From contig QKFD01000026.1 of assembly GCA_003251535.1 (NCBI GenBank), forward strand, positions 17,843 through 81,842: 64,000 nt of DNA. The letters are read 5' to 3'. Shown one piece after another: positions 1 to 9,772 of this stretch; the stretch's first letter is position 1, and the number at the start of each line of letters is the position of its first letter. The position numbers and the translations under genes are program-made. The DNA is from Chromatiales bacterium. GTDB lineage: Bacteria > Pseudomonadota > Gammaproteobacteria > Thiohalomonadales > Thiohalomonadaceae. The notes below the pieces were generated by a model. It had not been told where the DNA came from, ran no database searches, and saw only the letters and a list, made by a program, of their open reading frames with translations.

Positions 1-938
1 GCTATACCGAGGATGAGAAGGTCAACATCGCTATCCGCTATCTATTGCCAAAGCAGATCAAGGCCAATGGTCTCAACGAAGATGAGATCAATGTGAGCGA
101 GGATGCGATCCGTGGGATCATCCGCTACTACACTCGGGAGGCCGGCGTCCGCAGTCTTGAGCGTGAGATCTCCAAGATCTGCCGTAAGGTGGTGAAGGAC
201 GTCTTGCTCCAGCAGGTGGAGGGGCAGGTCCAGGTGGGCGAACCGGAGCTTAACAAGTATCTCGGTGTGCGCCGCTTCCGCTTTGGTTTGGCGGAGGAGA
301 GTGATCAGATCGGCCAGGTGACGGGATTGGCCTGGACGGAAGTGGGGGGTGAGCTACTCCACATAGAGACTGTTGTGGTCTCGGGTAAGGGCAAAAACAC
401 CGTAACGGGTCAACTGGGTGACGTCATGAAAGAGTCTATCCAGGCGGCTATGAGCGTGGTGCGTAGCCGCAGTCGAGTGCTCGGGATCCACCCTGACTTC
501 TATGAGAAGAAGGATATCCATGTCCATGTGCCTGAAGGTGCCATTCCCAAAGATGGTCCCTCGGCAGGCATTGGTATGTGTACAGCCTTGGTCTCTGCTC
601 TAACAGGTATCCCTGTACGGGCGGATGTTGCGATGACGGGGGAGATCACCCTACGGGGCGAGGTCCTACCCATCGGCGGTTTGAAGGAGAAGCTGTTGGC
701 CGCGTTGCGCGGGGGTATTAAGACCGTAGTCATCCCCGAAGAGAATCGGCGTCATTTGGCAGAGCTGCCGGAAAACATCCTGCAAAACCTCGATATCCAC
801 CCAGTGAAATGGATCGATGAGGTGCTTCAGCTGGCCCTGGTGCATAAACCTGAACCGCTGCCAGAAGAGCCTGAAGCGCCCGTAGAGCAGTCCAAAGGTG
901 AAGAGGATAAGTCGGTGGGTAGTGTCCATACTCACTAA
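1..938 (+). CDS. lon: Lon ATP-dependent protease, C-terminal part
   Basis: Partial gene whose 5' end lies outside the window; the open frame continues to the left edge (codons in register with base 3). The roughly 312 visible residues cover the end of the AAA+ module and the whole serine-lysine protease domain. The catalytic serine lies in PKDGPSAG (codon 561-563) and the catalytic lysine in [10 protein letters not shown]. Lon degrades misfolded and regulatory proteins in the cytoplasm. The tail after the protease domain is acidic and proline-rich. The next gene is hupB and then ppiD, the conserved gammaproteobacterial order, which supports the call. The family assignment is secure; only the N-terminal and ATPase halves cannot be examined. 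Confidence 0.97.
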   Translation, partial: YTEDEKVNIAIRYLLPKQIKANGLNEDEINVSEDAIRGIIRYYTREAGVRSLEREISKICRKVVKDVLLQQVEGQVQVGEPELNKYLGVRRFRFGLAEESDQIGQVTGLAWTEVGGELLHIETVVVSGKGKNTVTGQLGDVMKESIQAAMSVVRSRSRVLGIHPDFYEKKDIHVHVPEGAIPKDGPSAGIGMCTALVSALTGIPVRADVAMTGEITLRGEVLPIGGLKEKLLAALRGGIKTVVIPEENRRHLAELPENILQNLDIHPVKWIDEVLQLALVHKPEPLPEEPEAPVEQSKGEEDKSVGSVHTH

Positions 939-1028
939 GCTATCGGGTAGCAGCTGTGAGGGTCGTCACGCCGCCTATTCTAGTCCCTAGATAGACTGCG
1001 ACGGCCGGTAGGAAGCCTTAAATCGAGT

Positions 1029-1059
1029 CCCCCTGGAGCTCGCTTGACGCTCCAGGGGG
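1029..1059 (+). terminator. Strong hairpin downstream of lon
   Basis: A perfect 11-bp inverted repeat (1029-1039 with 1049-1059, loop of 9 nt) lies about 90 bp after the lon stop. It is GC-rich but is not followed by a T run. It may be a weak terminator or an mRNA 3'-end stabiliser rather than a full intrinsic terminator. Its loop and right arm overlap the -35 element of the putative hupB promoter. Confidence 0.5.
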
Positions 1060-1072
1060 CTGTTGGTATAAA
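1044..1072 (+). promoter_or_regulatory. Putative sigma-70 promoter for hupB
   Basis: TTGACG at 1044-1049 and TATAAA at 1067-1072 are separated by exactly 17 bp, a near-consensus housekeeping promoter. Transcription would begin near 1079, giving a leader of about 70 nt before the hupB GTG at 1150. Read from sequence only. Confidence 0.6.
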
Positions 1073-1092
1073 TCGCTGCCATGTCGACCCGG

Positions 1093-1120
1093 CCGCCTGA
1101 AATAAGGCGGTATTTTTTTT
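1093..1120 (+). terminator. Intrinsic terminator or attenuator in the hupB leader
   Basis: CCGCCT (1093-1098) pairs with AGGCGG (1105-1110) around a 6-nt loop and is followed by TATTTTTTTT (1111-1120), the standard form of a Rho-independent terminator. It lies between the best promoter and the hupB start codon only 29 bp downstream. It can therefore end lon transcripts, but it must also be read through by any transcript starting at 1079. This suggests attenuation. Confidence 0.65.
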
Positions 1121-1149
1121 AGAACGAATCCATAAAGGGGAGTACCTGG

Positions 1150-1422
1150 GTGAATAAATCAGATCTGATCGATGCCGTCGCGGCAAGTGCCGACATCTCT
1201 AAGGCCTCAGCCACACGCGCCGTGGATGCGGTGTTTGAGGCCATCGGTAGCGCCCTGAAGAACGACGACACCGTCAACCTCGTAGGATTTGGCACCTTCC
1301 TGGTGAAGGAGCGCGCCGAGCGTACAGGTCGTAATCCCAAGACTGGAGAGAGCATCACCATCGCTGCCAGCAAGGTTCCTTCATTCAAAGCTGGTAAAGC
1401 GCTGAAGGATGCAGTAAACTAG
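1150..1422 (+). CDS. hupB: DNA-binding protein HU-beta
   Basis: A 90-residue histone-like nucleoid protein, the normal HU length. It has the N-terminal dimerisation helices ([11 protein letters not shown]), the GFGTF turn and the DNA-binding arm region around [10 protein letters not shown], ending in [13 protein letters not shown] bends and compacts DNA. The start is GTG at 1150 with GGGGAG at 1137-1142 as ribosome binding site; no other start fits. It sits between lon and ppiD as in E. coli, but two tRNA genes separate it from ppiD here. The promoter and terminator-like hairpin just upstream suggest it is transcribed separately from lon. Confidence 0.97.
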   Translation: MNKSDLIDAVAASADISKASATRAVDAVFEAIGSALKNDDTVNLVGFGTFLVKERAERTGRNPKTGESITIAASKVPSFKAGKALKDAVN

Positions 1423-1437
1423 TTCGCCTTTGCTAGA

Positions 1438-1513
1438 GGGTGCTTAGCTCAGCTGGTAGAGCGTCGCCCTTACAAGGCGAGGGTCGGGGGTTCAAGTCCC
1501 TCAGCACCCACCA
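1438..1513 (+). tRNA. tRNA-Val (anticodon TAC)
   Basis: A 76-nt cloverleaf with acceptor arms GGGTGCT and AGCACCC, D-arm AGCTCAGCTGGTAGAGC, anticodon loop CTTACAA giving anticodon TAC, T-arm with GGTTCAAGTCC, and encoded CCA at 1511-1513. It lies 15 bp after hupB and 12 bp before tRNA-Asp and is probably co-transcribed with the latter. Confidence 0.97.
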
Positions 1514-1525
1514 AATAAGAAGTCG

Positions 1526-1602
1526 GGAGTGGTAGTTCAGTCGGTTAGAATACCGGCCTGTCACGCCGGGGGTCGCGGGTTCGAGTCCCGTCCACTCCGC
1601 CA
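1526..1602 (+). tRNA. tRNA-Asp (anticodon GTC)
   Basis: A 77-nt cloverleaf with acceptor arms GGAGTGG and CCACTCC, anticodon loop CTGTCAC with anticodon GTC, T-arm GGTTCGAGTCC, and encoded CCA at 1600-1602. A strong intrinsic terminator follows directly. Confidence 0.97.
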
Positions 1603-1607
1603 ATCCG

Positions 1608-1639
1608 AAAAGGCGCACCCGCGAGTGCGCCTTTTTTTT
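1608..1639 (+). terminator. Intrinsic terminator after the tRNA pair
   Basis: GGCGCAC (1612-1618) pairs with GTGCGCC (1625-1631). The stem is extended by A/T pairs and followed by eight T residues (1632-1639). It ends the hupB/tRNA transcript 30 bp before ppiD. Confidence 0.9.
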
Positions 1640-1668
1640 GCCGCCTCTTAACTGCAAACGGGATCGCC

Positions 1669-3537
1669 ATGCTGCAGTTCATCCGCGAACGAGCCCAGTC
1701 CTGGATCGCCTGGGGAATTATCGGCCTCATCATTGTCGTCTTCGCCCTTTGGGGTATCGGTGACTATGTCCGCAGCAGCCAAGAGCTGCCAGCGGCGGAG
1801 GTCAACGGCACTGATATCTCCCAACAACAGCTCAAGCAGGCGTTCTATGAACGGCGCCAGCAGCTGGCCCAGATGTTTGGCGGTAAGCTCGACCCTACCC
1901 TCTTCTCTGACGCCCAGATCCGACAGCAGACGCTCGATTCGTTGATTCGAGACCAACTCTTGCTGGAGACGGCACACCGCAGTCAAATGGCTGTTGGGGA
2001 TGGCCTGCTGGCCAACGAGATCCGCAACATGCCGGTGTTTGACGAGGATGGGGCCTTCTCCAACCAACGCTACGAGCAGGTGCTCTCTTTCCAGAACATG
2101 TCTCCCCGGCAGTTCGAGGCCTCCCTGCGGCGTGACCTGATGATTCGTCAACTCCAGGTAGGCGTGACAGAGACCGCCTTTGTTACCCCAGCCGAGTTGG
2201 CAAACTACCAGAAGCTCTCTAACCAGACCCGCGATGCTGGCTGGTTGCAGCTACCCATCGATCACTTCACCCCAACTGACGAGCCTACAACTGAGGCGCT
2301 CCAGGCCTACTACGATGGCCATCCTGATCTCTACATGTTCCCTGAGCGGGTGCAGGTGGGCTATTTGGAGCTATCTCGGGAGAAGCTGGCTGCTGGGATC
2401 TCCGTTTCGGAAGAGGAGCTGCGCGATCGCTATGAGGCGCAGAAGGACAGCTTCTCCGCCCCAGAGCAGCGTCGGGCCGCCCATATCCTGGTTGAGGTGC
2501 CTGCCGGTGGGGATGAGGGAGGGGCTCGCCAGAAGCTGGATGAGATCCAGGCCAAACTGGCCGCAGGTGTGCCGTTCGACGAGTTGGCGCGGCAGTATTC
2601 AGATGATCCAGGCTCTGCCGCTCAAGGGGGCGACCTTGGCCTGTTTGGGCGCGGCGTCATGGTCAAGCCCTTTGAGGACAAGGTGTTCTCCATGCAGGTG
2701 GGCGAGATCAGCGAACCCATACGCACCGAATTTGGTTACCACATCATCCGCCTTGATGAGGTGAAGAAGGACGAGGTGAAGCCATTCGAGGAGGTGCGTG
2801 AGCAGATCCTCAACGACATCCGCATGGCCAAGGTCGATGAGCAGTATTTCGATATGGCGGATCGCATGAGTAGCTTGACCTATGAACACCCTGAATCTCT
2901 GGATCAGGCGGCCGAAGCCCTTGGGCTGACCATTGAAGAGAGCCCCGTAGTAGCGCGCTCTGGTGGTAGCGGGATATTCGCTGATCCCAAGGTGATCGCC
3001 GCGGCCTTTAGCGACTCCGTGTTGGCAGGCAACAACAGTGATGTGATCGAGCTGGGCGATGGGCGCGGGGTGGTACTCCACATACGCGAGCATCTAACTG
3101 CTACCCGGCAATCTTTTGAAGAGGCCAAGGCCGCTGTCAGCACCGACGTAAAGCGGGAGCAGGCCAAGGCGATGGCCAAAGAGCGGGCGTCCCAGGCCAT
3201 TGAGCGGTTGCGGCAGGGTGAAGAGCCGACCGCCGTTGCCACCGAGCTTGGCGGCGAGTGGAAGCGGGCTGAGGTCAAGCGTAAGGATCCGCAGCTACCG
3301 CCAGAGGTCGGGGGGCGGTTATTTGGCTTGCCCCACCCGAGTGCTGAGCAGGCGGTATTTGAGGCCGTGGCCCTCGGCGATGGCGGTCAGGTAGTGGTGG
3401 CCCTTTATGCGGTCAAAGAGGGGGCTGCTACGGCGCCACCCGCCGCAGATGGACTGTTAAAGGACGATGGGCGGGCTGCCTTGGATGCCTTTAATGAAGG
3501 GCTACGCAAACGAGCCAATGTGACGGTGAACCCTTAA
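1669..3537 (+). CDS. ppiD: PpiD-type periplasmic folding factor (SurA-like chaperone with PpiC domain)
   Basis: 622 residues, the usual PpiD size. One N-terminal membrane anchor (about residues 12-34, WIAWGIIGLIIVVFALWGIG) places the rest in the periplasm. A SurA-like N-terminal chaperone region follows, then one parvulin domain at about residues 262-367 with the family landmarks RRAAHILVE, QYSDDPGSAAQGGDLG and FGYHIIRLDEV. PpiD works at the Sec exit site on newly translocated proteins. The parvulin domain of E. coli PpiD has little isomerase activity, so the role is probably mainly chaperoning. The ATG at 1669 follows the tRNA terminator, so its promoter must lie very close or readthrough occurs. 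The lon-hupB-ppiD order supports the name. Confidence 0.93.
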   Translation: MLQFIRERAQSWIAWGIIGLIIVVFALWGIGDYVRSSQELPAAEVNGTDISQQQLKQAFYERRQQLAQMFGGKLDPTLFSDAQIRQQTLDSLIRDQLLLETAHRSQMAVGDGLLANEIRNMPVFDEDGAFSNQRYEQVLSFQNMSPRQFEASLRRDLMIRQLQVGVTETAFVTPAELANYQKLSNQTRDAGWLQLPIDHFTPTDEPTTEALQAYYDGHPDLYMFPERVQVGYLELSREKLAAGISVSEEELRDRYEAQKDSFSAPEQRRAAHILVEVPAGGDEGGARQKLDEIQAKLAAGVPFDELARQYSDDPGSAAQGGDLGLFGRGVMVKPFEDKVFSMQVGEISEPIRTEFGYHIIRLDEVKKDEVKPFEEVREQILNDIRMAKVDEQYFDMADRMSSLTYEHPESLDQAAEALGLTIEESPVVARSGGSGIFADPKVIAAAFSDSVLAGNNSDVIELGDGRGVVLHIREHLTATRQSFEEAKAAVSTDVKREQAKAMAKERASQAIERLRQGEEPTAVATELGGEWKRAEVKRKDPQLPPEVGGRLFGLPHPSAEQAVFEAVALGDGGQVVVALYAVKEGAATAPPAADGLLKDDGRAALDAFNEGLRKRANVTVNP

Positions 3538-3562
3538 TCACCACTTTGATTGGAGGGGCGTC

Positions 3563-4867
3563 GTGAAGCTCCACTGGCAGATCCTCATTGCTGTCTTCGT
3601 GGCGGCTCCAGTCGGTTGGCTCGTAGGCCAAGAGGGCACAGTGGCGGGATTGCCACTGGTCCCGCTGTTTGACTTCATCGCTACCCTCTTTCTCAACGCC
3701 CTTAAGATGTTGATCGTGCCGCTGATCGCGGCATCGATTATCAACGGGGTGAATAGTGTTGGTTCCTCCGGCGCCCTGGGGCGCCTGGGGGCCAAGACAC
3801 TCATCTACTACTTCACTACCTCTCTCATCGCCATTCTCATCGGCCTGGCGATGGTGGATCTCGTCCATCCTGGGGTGGTGAATGGGCAGCCTGCTCGGGA
3901 GCTGATCGGTCTCCACGCCGACACCGCCTCCATTGAGCAGCAACTGGCTGGGCGGAGTGCCGGCGATCTGACCCAGGTCTTTCTCAACATGGTCCCACCC
4001 AATGTGGTGGCGGCGGCGGCCAACGGCCAGATGTTGGGACTCATCTTCTTTTCTTTGCTCTACGGTTATTTCTCGGGTCGCATCAACGAGCCCTACGCCA
4101 CAGTTCAACGTAATTTTTGGCAAGGGATATTCGAGGTGATGATGCGCATCACCCTTTTGGTGCTGCGCTTCGCGCCTGTGGGGGTGTTTGCCCTAGTGGC
4201 CCGGGTGACGGCCGAGACAGGGTTTGGGGCATTAGTGCCGTTGGCATGGTTTAGTCTCACGGTGCTGGCGGCGCTGGCCCTGCACATGTTTGTCGTTTTG
4301 CCGCTGATCTTGTGGTTAGTTGCCGGCGTCGATCCGCGGCGTCACTTCCGAGCCATGGCCCCCGCGCTGATAACCGCTTTCTCCAGTGCCTCGTCGTCCG
4401 CCACTTTGCCGCTGACCCTAGAGTGCATCGAGAAGAATGCAGGGGTCTCCAATCGCACCAGTTCGGTGGTACTGCCGCTAGGGGCGACCATCAATATGGA
4501 TGGCACGGCCCTCTATGAATGCGTTGCTGCACTGTTTATTGCCCAAGCGTATGGGGTGGAGCTGAGCTTTGTGCAGCAGTTTGCCGTGGTGTTTGTGGCG
4601 CTGCTGACATCGGTGGGGGTGGCTGGGATCCCGGCCGCTAGTTTGACCGCCATCGCTATCATATTGGGATCGGTGGGGCTCCCCTTGGAGGGGATAGGGC
4701 TGATTTTAGCGGTGGATCGGATCCTGGATATGTGTCGCACCACGGTGAATGTCTTCAGTGACTCCTGTGGTGCGGTGGTGATTGGCCGTCTGGAGGGGGA
4801 GAGTGGAATTTTGGCTGATTCCCCTCCAGGGGCAGATAGCAAGAGAGCGGTTAGCGGGCAGCAATAA
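3563..4867 (+). CDS. Sodium/proton:dicarboxylate or glutamate symporter (DAACS family)
   Basis: 434 residues, typical of the GltP/DctA family. It has about eight hydrophobic segments and the family signatures SSSATLPL (HP1 serine-rich tip) and NMDGTALYE (TM7 cation/substrate site), with the TM8 region [16 protein letters not shown]. It imports C4-dicarboxylates or acidic amino acids across the inner membrane. [13 protein letters not shown] carries the arginine that selects acidic substrates in glutamate/aspartate transporters; glutamate or aspartate is thus slightly favoured, but substrate cannot be fixed from sequence. The start is GTG at 3563 with TGGAGGGG upstream. Its 3' end overlaps the end of convergent fabI by 17 bp. 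Confidence 0.9.
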   Translation: MKLHWQILIAVFVAAPVGWLVGQEGTVAGLPLVPLFDFIATLFLNALKMLIVPLIAASIINGVNSVGSSGALGRLGAKTLIYYFTTSLIAILIGLAMVDLVHPGVVNGQPARELIGLHADTASIEQQLAGRSAGDLTQVFLNMVPPNVVAAAANGQMLGLIFFSLLYGYFSGRINEPYATVQRNFWQGIFEVMMRITLLVLRFAPVGVFALVARVTAETGFGALVPLAWFSLTVLAALALHMFVVLPLILWLVAGVDPRRHFRAMAPALITAFSSASSSATLPLTLECIEKNAGVSNRTSSVVLPLGATINMDGTALYECVAALFIAQAYGVELSFVQQFAVVFVALLTSVGVAGIPAASLTAIAIILGSVGLPLEGIGLILAVDRILDMCRTTVNVFSDSCGAVVIGRLEGESGILADSPPGADSKRAVSGQQ

Positions 4868-5648
4868 ACTCTGGCACTGCCATCGCCATCACGTTGTAAC
4901 CGGCGTCAACATACATCACTTCGCCCGTGATCCCCGAGGCGAGATCAGAGCAGAGGAAGGCCGCTGCGTTGCCCACCTCTTCAATAGTGACATTGCGACG
5001 CAGCGGTGAGTTCTTCTCGCCATAGTCCAATAGCTTGTTGAAGTCGGCGATCCCCTTGGCCGCTAGGGTTTTGATGGGACCGGCAGAGATGGCATTGACA
5101 CGGATCTGGTCTGGGCCAAGGTCGGCCGCCAGGTAACGGACGTTGGCCTCTAGGCTGGCCTTGGCAACCCCCATGACGTTGTAGTGGGGTATGGCCCGGA
5201 CCGCGCCGAGATACGAGAGGGTCAGTAGTGCCGCACGGGGACGGAGCAGCGGTTTGGCCGCTTTGGCCATGGCTGCAAAGCTGTAGGCGCTGATCTCGTG
5301 GGCGACGCGAAAGCCTTCTCGGGTGACGGCATCGACATAATTGCCATCAAGCTGCCCTTGCGGTGCAAAGGCCACGGAATGGATGACAATATCGAGCGCA
5401 TCCCACTGCTGTCCCAGTGTCTCAAACGCTGCGTTGATCTGGGAATCTTCCGCTACATCACAGGGCATGGTAATCGAGGAGCCGAGCTCATGGGCCATCT
5501 TCTCGACCCGCTCTTTGAGCTTGTCGTTCTGGTAGGTAAAGGCGAGTTCTGCCCCCTCTCGGTGCATAGCGCTCGCTATACCCCACGCAATGGAACGGTT
5601 GCTTGCCAGCCCGACGATAAGGGCGCGTTTACCCTGCAAGAAACCCAT
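4851..5648 (-). CDS. fabI: Enoyl-[acyl-carrier-protein] reductase (NADH), FabI
   Basis: 265 residues of a short-chain dehydrogenase fold, reducing enoyl-ACP in the last step of the type II fatty-acid elongation cycle. FabI-specific landmarks are the N-terminal [13 protein letters not shown] nucleotide loop and the catalytic Tyr-x6-Lys in [18 protein letters not shown]. The motif [17 protein letters not shown] and the C-terminal [14 protein letters not shown] also match. This is the triclosan-target family rather than FabV or FabL. It is transcribed divergently from the yej transporter and converges on the symporter gene. Confidence 0.96.
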   Translation of the reverse strand: MGFLQGKRALIVGLASNRSIAWGIASAMHREGAELAFTYQNDKLKERVEKMAHELGSSITMPCDVAEDSQINAAFETLGQQWDALDIVIHSVAFAPQGQLDGNYVDAVTREGFRVAHEISAYSFAAMAKAAKPLLRPRAALLTLSYLGAVRAIPHYNVMGVAKASLEANVRYLAADLGPDQIRVNAISAGPIKTLAAKGIADFNKLLDYGEKNSPLRRNVTIEEVGNAAAFLCSDLASGITGEVMYVDAGYNVMAMAVPEFIAAR

Positions 5649-5788
5649 GGCGCTCTCCTGTTGTTATCGTGACCCGTTGTCCATACTATGCGGTGGATTT
5701 TCCACGCGATTCTCTGCGCGGGGTCAATTTGGCTCGCAATGATACAACCGAAATGGGCGATAGACTAGGCGCGGCGGTCGGGAGAGGC

Positions 5789-7585
5789 ATGGCCATACGA
5801 ACCCTGATTTACAGCATTGTGGCGTTGTTTTGCCTGCATTTTTCAGCTCAGGTAGCGGCGGCTCCAGCACAGGCACTCGGCTACAAACCCAAGTATTCCC
5901 CGGGCTTTGATCACTTTGACTATGTGAATCCCACGGCCCCCCGCGGGGGGGGATTGACGTTGCCGGCGTTAGGCAATTTTGACAGTCTCAACCCCTTTGT
6001 ACTCAAAGGGGTGGCCGCCTCGGGGGTCTCCTCGCTGATGTTTGATACGCTCATGGAGGCGAGTCTGGATGAACCATTCAGCCAATATGGGTTGTTGGCG
6101 GAGGATGCCGAGCTGGCAGCGGATGGACTCTCGGTGACCTACCGCTTGAATCCCGCGGCGCGTTTTGCCGATGGGTCGCCCGTGTTGGCGGAGGATGTCA
6201 AATTTTCCTTTGATACCCTGATGGGCGAACAGGCCCATCCGCAATATCGTTTTTACTACGGGGACGTTAAACGTGCGGTGGTGGTCGATGAGCGCACCGT
6301 GCGGTTTGAATTCGCCAAGGTCAATCCCGAGCTACACATGATTGTGGGTGGACAGCTCCCCATTTTTTCCCGTGCTTGGTTGGCCGGCAAGCGCCTTGAT
6401 CAGCTGATCCTTGAGCCCCCTGTGGCCTCGGGGCCTTACCGCATTGCCCACTACGATCTGGGACGGAGCATCGTCTTCGAGCGGCGGCCAGAGTACTGGG
6501 CCAATCATCTAAATACCCGCCGCGGGATGTTTAACTTCGATCGGATCGAGTTCAAATATTATCGGGATGGGACCGCCATGCTGGAGGCGTTCAAGGCGGG
6601 GGAGTATGACTTCAGCTATGTCCTTAGCTCAAAGCAGTGGGCGCGGGACTATTTAGGTGAAAAATTTGATAGCGGTGCCATCCGCAAGGCGGAGTTTGCC
6701 CACGAAAACAACGCCGGGATGCAGGGGTTCGTCATGAATAGTCGGCGCGAGGTGTTCCGCGATAAGCGGGTCCGCCGTGCCATTATCCTGGCGATGGATT
6801 TCCGCTGGACCAATCACCACCTGTTTTATGACCAGTATGCGCGCTGCGACAGCTACTACAGCAATAGTGAAATGGCGGCCACTGGGATCCCGCAAGGAGA
6901 CGAGTTGGCGCTGCTAGCGCCTTACCGTGATCAACTCCCGGCGCAGCTATTTACGGAACCTTACTGGGTGCCCGATACCGAGCCGCCTCACTCTCTACGC
7001 GATAACCTTCGCCAAGCCTTGGGGTTGCTACAGGAGGCGGGCTGGAGCTACCGCGATGGCGCCATGCGGAATGCCGCGGGGGAGCCGCTTACTTTCCAGG
7101 TGATGTTGGTGCAGAAGGAGTTTGAACGGGTCTTTGCCCCCTTTGCCCGCAATCTAGCCAAGCTCGGTATTGAGGTCAGCTATCGCACGGTGGATCGTTC
7201 TCTCTTTCAGCGCCGACTGGATACGTTTGATTTCGACATGATCGTCGATAGTTTTGCCGCCAGCCAGTCACCAGGGAATGAACTCTACATGAGCTTCCAC
7301 TCCAAATCGGCGCAGCAGGAGGGCTCACAGAATACGGCGGGGATTAGTGACCCAGTCGTAGACGCCATGATCGACAAAGTGGTGTTTGCCCCGAACCGCA
7401 AGGCCCTCGTCACCGCCGCCCGCGCCCTGGATCGAGTCCTGTTGTGGGGCGAGTATCTGGTACCCAACTGGTATGTCCCGTTTCATCGGGTAGCCTATTG
7501 GGATCGGTTTGGTATTCCTAGCACGCTGCCGAAATACTATGGCGCCCAAACGTGGGCAGTGCGGACCTGGTGGCGGAGGCCGTAG
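5789..7585 (+). CDS. yejA: Periplasmic peptide-binding protein of a YejABEF-type ABC transporter
   Basis: 598 residues from the ATG at 5789, chosen because GGAGAGG lies just upstream and a clean signal peptide follows (hydrophobic core LIYSIVALFCLHF, cleavage after QVAAA). The open frame runs further upstream without support. It is a family-5 solute-binding protein. The segment YSPGFDHFDYVNPTAPRGG and the length match YejA rather than the shorter OppA/DppA types. In enterobacteria YejABEF imports oligopeptides, including microcin C. The permease and ATPase genes follow immediately, so this is one operon. Confidence 0.88.
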   Translation: MAIRTLIYSIVALFCLHFSAQVAAAPAQALGYKPKYSPGFDHFDYVNPTAPRGGGLTLPALGNFDSLNPFVLKGVAASGVSSLMFDTLMEASLDEPFSQYGLLAEDAELAADGLSVTYRLNPAARFADGSPVLAEDVKFSFDTLMGEQAHPQYRFYYGDVKRAVVVDERTVRFEFAKVNPELHMIVGGQLPIFSRAWLAGKRLDQLILEPPVASGPYRIAHYDLGRSIVFERRPEYWANHLNTRRGMFNFDRIEFKYYRDGTAMLEAFKAGEYDFSYVLSSKQWARDYLGEKFDSGAIRKAEFAHENNAGMQGFVMNSRREVFRDKRVRRAIILAMDFRWTNHHLFYDQYARCDSYYSNSEMAATGIPQGDELALLAPYRDQLPAQLFTEPYWVPDTEPPHSLRDNLRQALGLLQEAGWSYRDGAMRNAAGEPLTFQVMLVQKEFERVFAPFARNLAKLGIEVSYRTVDRSLFQRRLDTFDFDMIVDSFAASQSPGNELYMSFHSKSAQQEGSQNTAGISDPVVDAMIDKVVFAPNRKALVTAARALDRVLLWGEYLVPNWYVPFHRVAYWDRFGIPSTLPKYYGAQTWAVRTWWRRP

Positions 7586-7590
7586 ACGCT

Positions 7591-8643
7591 GTGGCTGCCT
7601 ATATATTGAAGCGGTTGCTTCTCATGATCCCCACCCTCATCGGGGTGATGGTCATCACCTTTGCTGTTATTCAATTTGTCCCTGGAGGGCCGGTAGAGCA
7701 GCTCATCAGTGAGCTGAAGGGGCGGGCCGGCGGTGGCGAGGCGGCGGGCAGTGTGGCGACGCTCTACCGCGGTGCCAGTGGGCTGGACGGTGAGCGCGTT
7801 GCCCAACTGAAACAGCTCTATGGTTTTGACCGTCCGGCCCATGAACGCTTTCTGGAGATGATGGGCAACTTCCTCACCTTTGATCTCGGCGAGAGTTACT
7901 ACCAGCACCGTCCAGTGCTGGATCTCATCTTTTCCAAACTGCCGGTCTCCATCAGTATCGGTGTGTGGACCTTTCTCATCACCTACCTCACCTGTATCCC
8001 GCTGGGGGTGGCCAAAGCGGTGCGCGATGGCACTACCTTTGATCTGGTGAGCAGTACCTTGGTGCTATTTGGTTATGCCATTCCCGGTTTTGTGTTGGGA
8101 ATTGCACTCCTGGTCCTCTTTGGCGGTGGTAGCTTCTGGGATCTGTTCCCACTGCGTGGGCTCACCTCGGACAACTGGGCAGAACTGCCCTGGTACAGTC
8201 AGGTGCTTGATTACCTGTGGCATCTGGTACTGCCCATCACCGCCTCCGTGGTGGGGAGTTTTGCGGTCATGACCATGCTCACCAAAAACAGCTTTTTGGA
8301 GGAGATCCGCAAACAATACGTGGTGACGGCGCGGGCCAAGGGGCTCTCTGAACGCATGGTGCTCTATAAGCACATCTCCCGGAACGCCCTCATCCCTCTG
8401 GTGACCAACTTTCCTGCCGCCTTTATCGGCGCCTTCTTCACCGGTTCACTCCTCATTGAGACCATCTTCTCGCTGGATGGTCTAGGACTGCTCTCCTATG
8501 AATCGGTGTTAAAGCGTGACTATCCGGTGGTGATGGGCAGTCTCTATCTGTTCACCCTCATTGGTCTGCTGGCGAAACTCATCACTGACATCTGCTATGT
8601 ACTGGTGGACCCCCGTATTCAGTTCGAGTCCTTAAATCGATGA
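7591..8643 (+). CDS. yejB: ABC transporter permease, YejB type
   Basis: 350 residues from GTG 7591; an earlier in-frame start at 7552 would overlap yejA by 34 bp. The protein begins AAYILKRLLLMIPTL, the standard start of DppB-family permeases, and has about six membrane segments. The EAA loop is around VVTARAKGLSERMVLYKHIS. An extended periplasmic segment near residues 50-95 is typical of YejB. It forms the inner-membrane pore with YejE. It starts 5 bp after yejA and its stop overlaps the next start (ATGA). Confidence 0.9.
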   Translation: MAAYILKRLLLMIPTLIGVMVITFAVIQFVPGGPVEQLISELKGRAGGGEAAGSVATLYRGASGLDGERVAQLKQLYGFDRPAHERFLEMMGNFLTFDLGESYYQHRPVLDLIFSKLPVSISIGVWTFLITYLTCIPLGVAKAVRDGTTFDLVSSTLVLFGYAIPGFVLGIALLVLFGGGSFWDLFPLRGLTSDNWAELPWYSQVLDYLWHLVLPITASVVGSFAVMTMLTKNSFLEEIRKQYVVTARAKGLSERMVLYKHISRNALIPLVTNFPAAFIGAFFTGSLLIETIFSLDGLGLLSYESVLKRDYPVVMGSLYLFTLIGLLAKLITDICYVLVDPRIQFESLNR

Positions 8644-9713
8644 GCCAATCCCCTTCGACCGATACCCCGCCCCGTCTCACCTCGGAGCCGACCCAGCCAC
8701 GGGGTTTTGGGGCCCGGGCCTGGGAGCGGTTTTGCCAAAATCGGCGCGGCTACATCAGCCTCTGGATCTTCGGCATCCTGTTTGTTCTGAGTCTGTTTGC
8801 CGAAGTGCTCTCCAATGACAAGCCGTTATGGGTGCGCTATCAGGGTGAGTTCTACTTTCCCCTGCTGGTTGAGTACCCTGAAACCACCTTTGGAGGGGAC
8901 TATCCCACCGCCACCGACTATCTCGACCCCTTCATTCGAGAGCAGCTCCAGACGGGGGACAACTTTGCTATTTATCCGCCTAACCCCTACCACTACGACT
9001 CCATCAACTACGCCTCAGATCTTCCCTTTCCCGCGCCGCCGTCGGCCCAAAATCTACTGGGTACCGATGACCGTGGGCGAGATCTACTAGCGCGCCTCAT
9101 TTACGGTTTTCGGATATCCGTGCTGTTTGCCTTTGCCCTGACTGCGGTGGGGATGGTGGTGGGGATCGCGGCGGGGGCGGTACAGGGCTACTTTGGGGGA
9201 AGGCTCGATCTCTACTTCCAGCGTTTTATGGAGATGTGGGGCTCCATGCCGCGCCTCTATCTGCTCATTATCTTCGCCTCTATCTTTCAACCCAGTATCG
9301 CGCTGTTGATTATCCTGCTCTCGCTGTTTACCTGGATGGGGATTGCAGACTACGTGCGGGCTGAGTTTCTGCGGGGGCGGAATATGGACTATGTGCGGGC
9401 TGCCCGGGCGCTGGGTCTCTCCAATCCTGCCATCATGCTGCGCCATCTACTACCGAACGCCATGACCCCGGTGGTGACCTTTCTGCCGTTTGAGATGAGT
9501 GGCGCCATTGTGGCGCTCACTAGCCTGGATTTCCTCGGGCTCGGCGTACCACCGTCGGTGCCGAGTATTGGCGAGCTATTGGCCCAGGGTAAAGACAATA
9601 TCGATGCCTGGTGGCTCTCCCTCTCTACCTTCGGTGTGCTTGTCGGGATGTTGATCTTGTTGATCTTCATCGGTGAGGCACTGCGTGAAGCGCTGGATCC
9701 CCGGCGGGGCTAA
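8640..9713 (+). CDS. yejE: ABC transporter permease, YejE type
   Basis: 357 residues; a DppC-family permease. The extended N-terminal periplasmic region holds WVRYQGEFYFPLLVEYPET, YejE-type sequence not found in ordinary DppC. The core contains LLGTDDRGRDLLARLIYG and the EAA loop YVRAARALGLSNPAIMLRHL, which contacts the ATPase. It overlaps yejB by 4 bp, consistent with translational coupling. Confidence 0.92.
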   Translation: MSQSPSTDTPPRLTSEPTQPRGFGARAWERFCQNRRGYISLWIFGILFVLSLFAEVLSNDKPLWVRYQGEFYFPLLVEYPETTFGGDYPTATDYLDPFIREQLQTGDNFAIYPPNPYHYDSINYASDLPFPAPPSAQNLLGTDDRGRDLLARLIYGFRISVLFAFALTAVGMVVGIAAGAVQGYFGGRLDLYFQRFMEMWGSMPRLYLLIIFASIFQPSIALLIILLSLFTWMGIADYVRAEFLRGRNMDYVRAARALGLSNPAIMLRHLLPNAMTPVVTFLPFEMSGAIVALTSLDFLGLGVPPSVPSIGELLAQGKDNIDAWWLSLSTFGVLVGMLILLIFIGEALREALDPRRG

Positions 9714-9772
9714 TCCGCTTCGTCCCCTGTTGTGTTGTTCTAACCCCACAGACCCATTGCCAAGGAGCCGTT

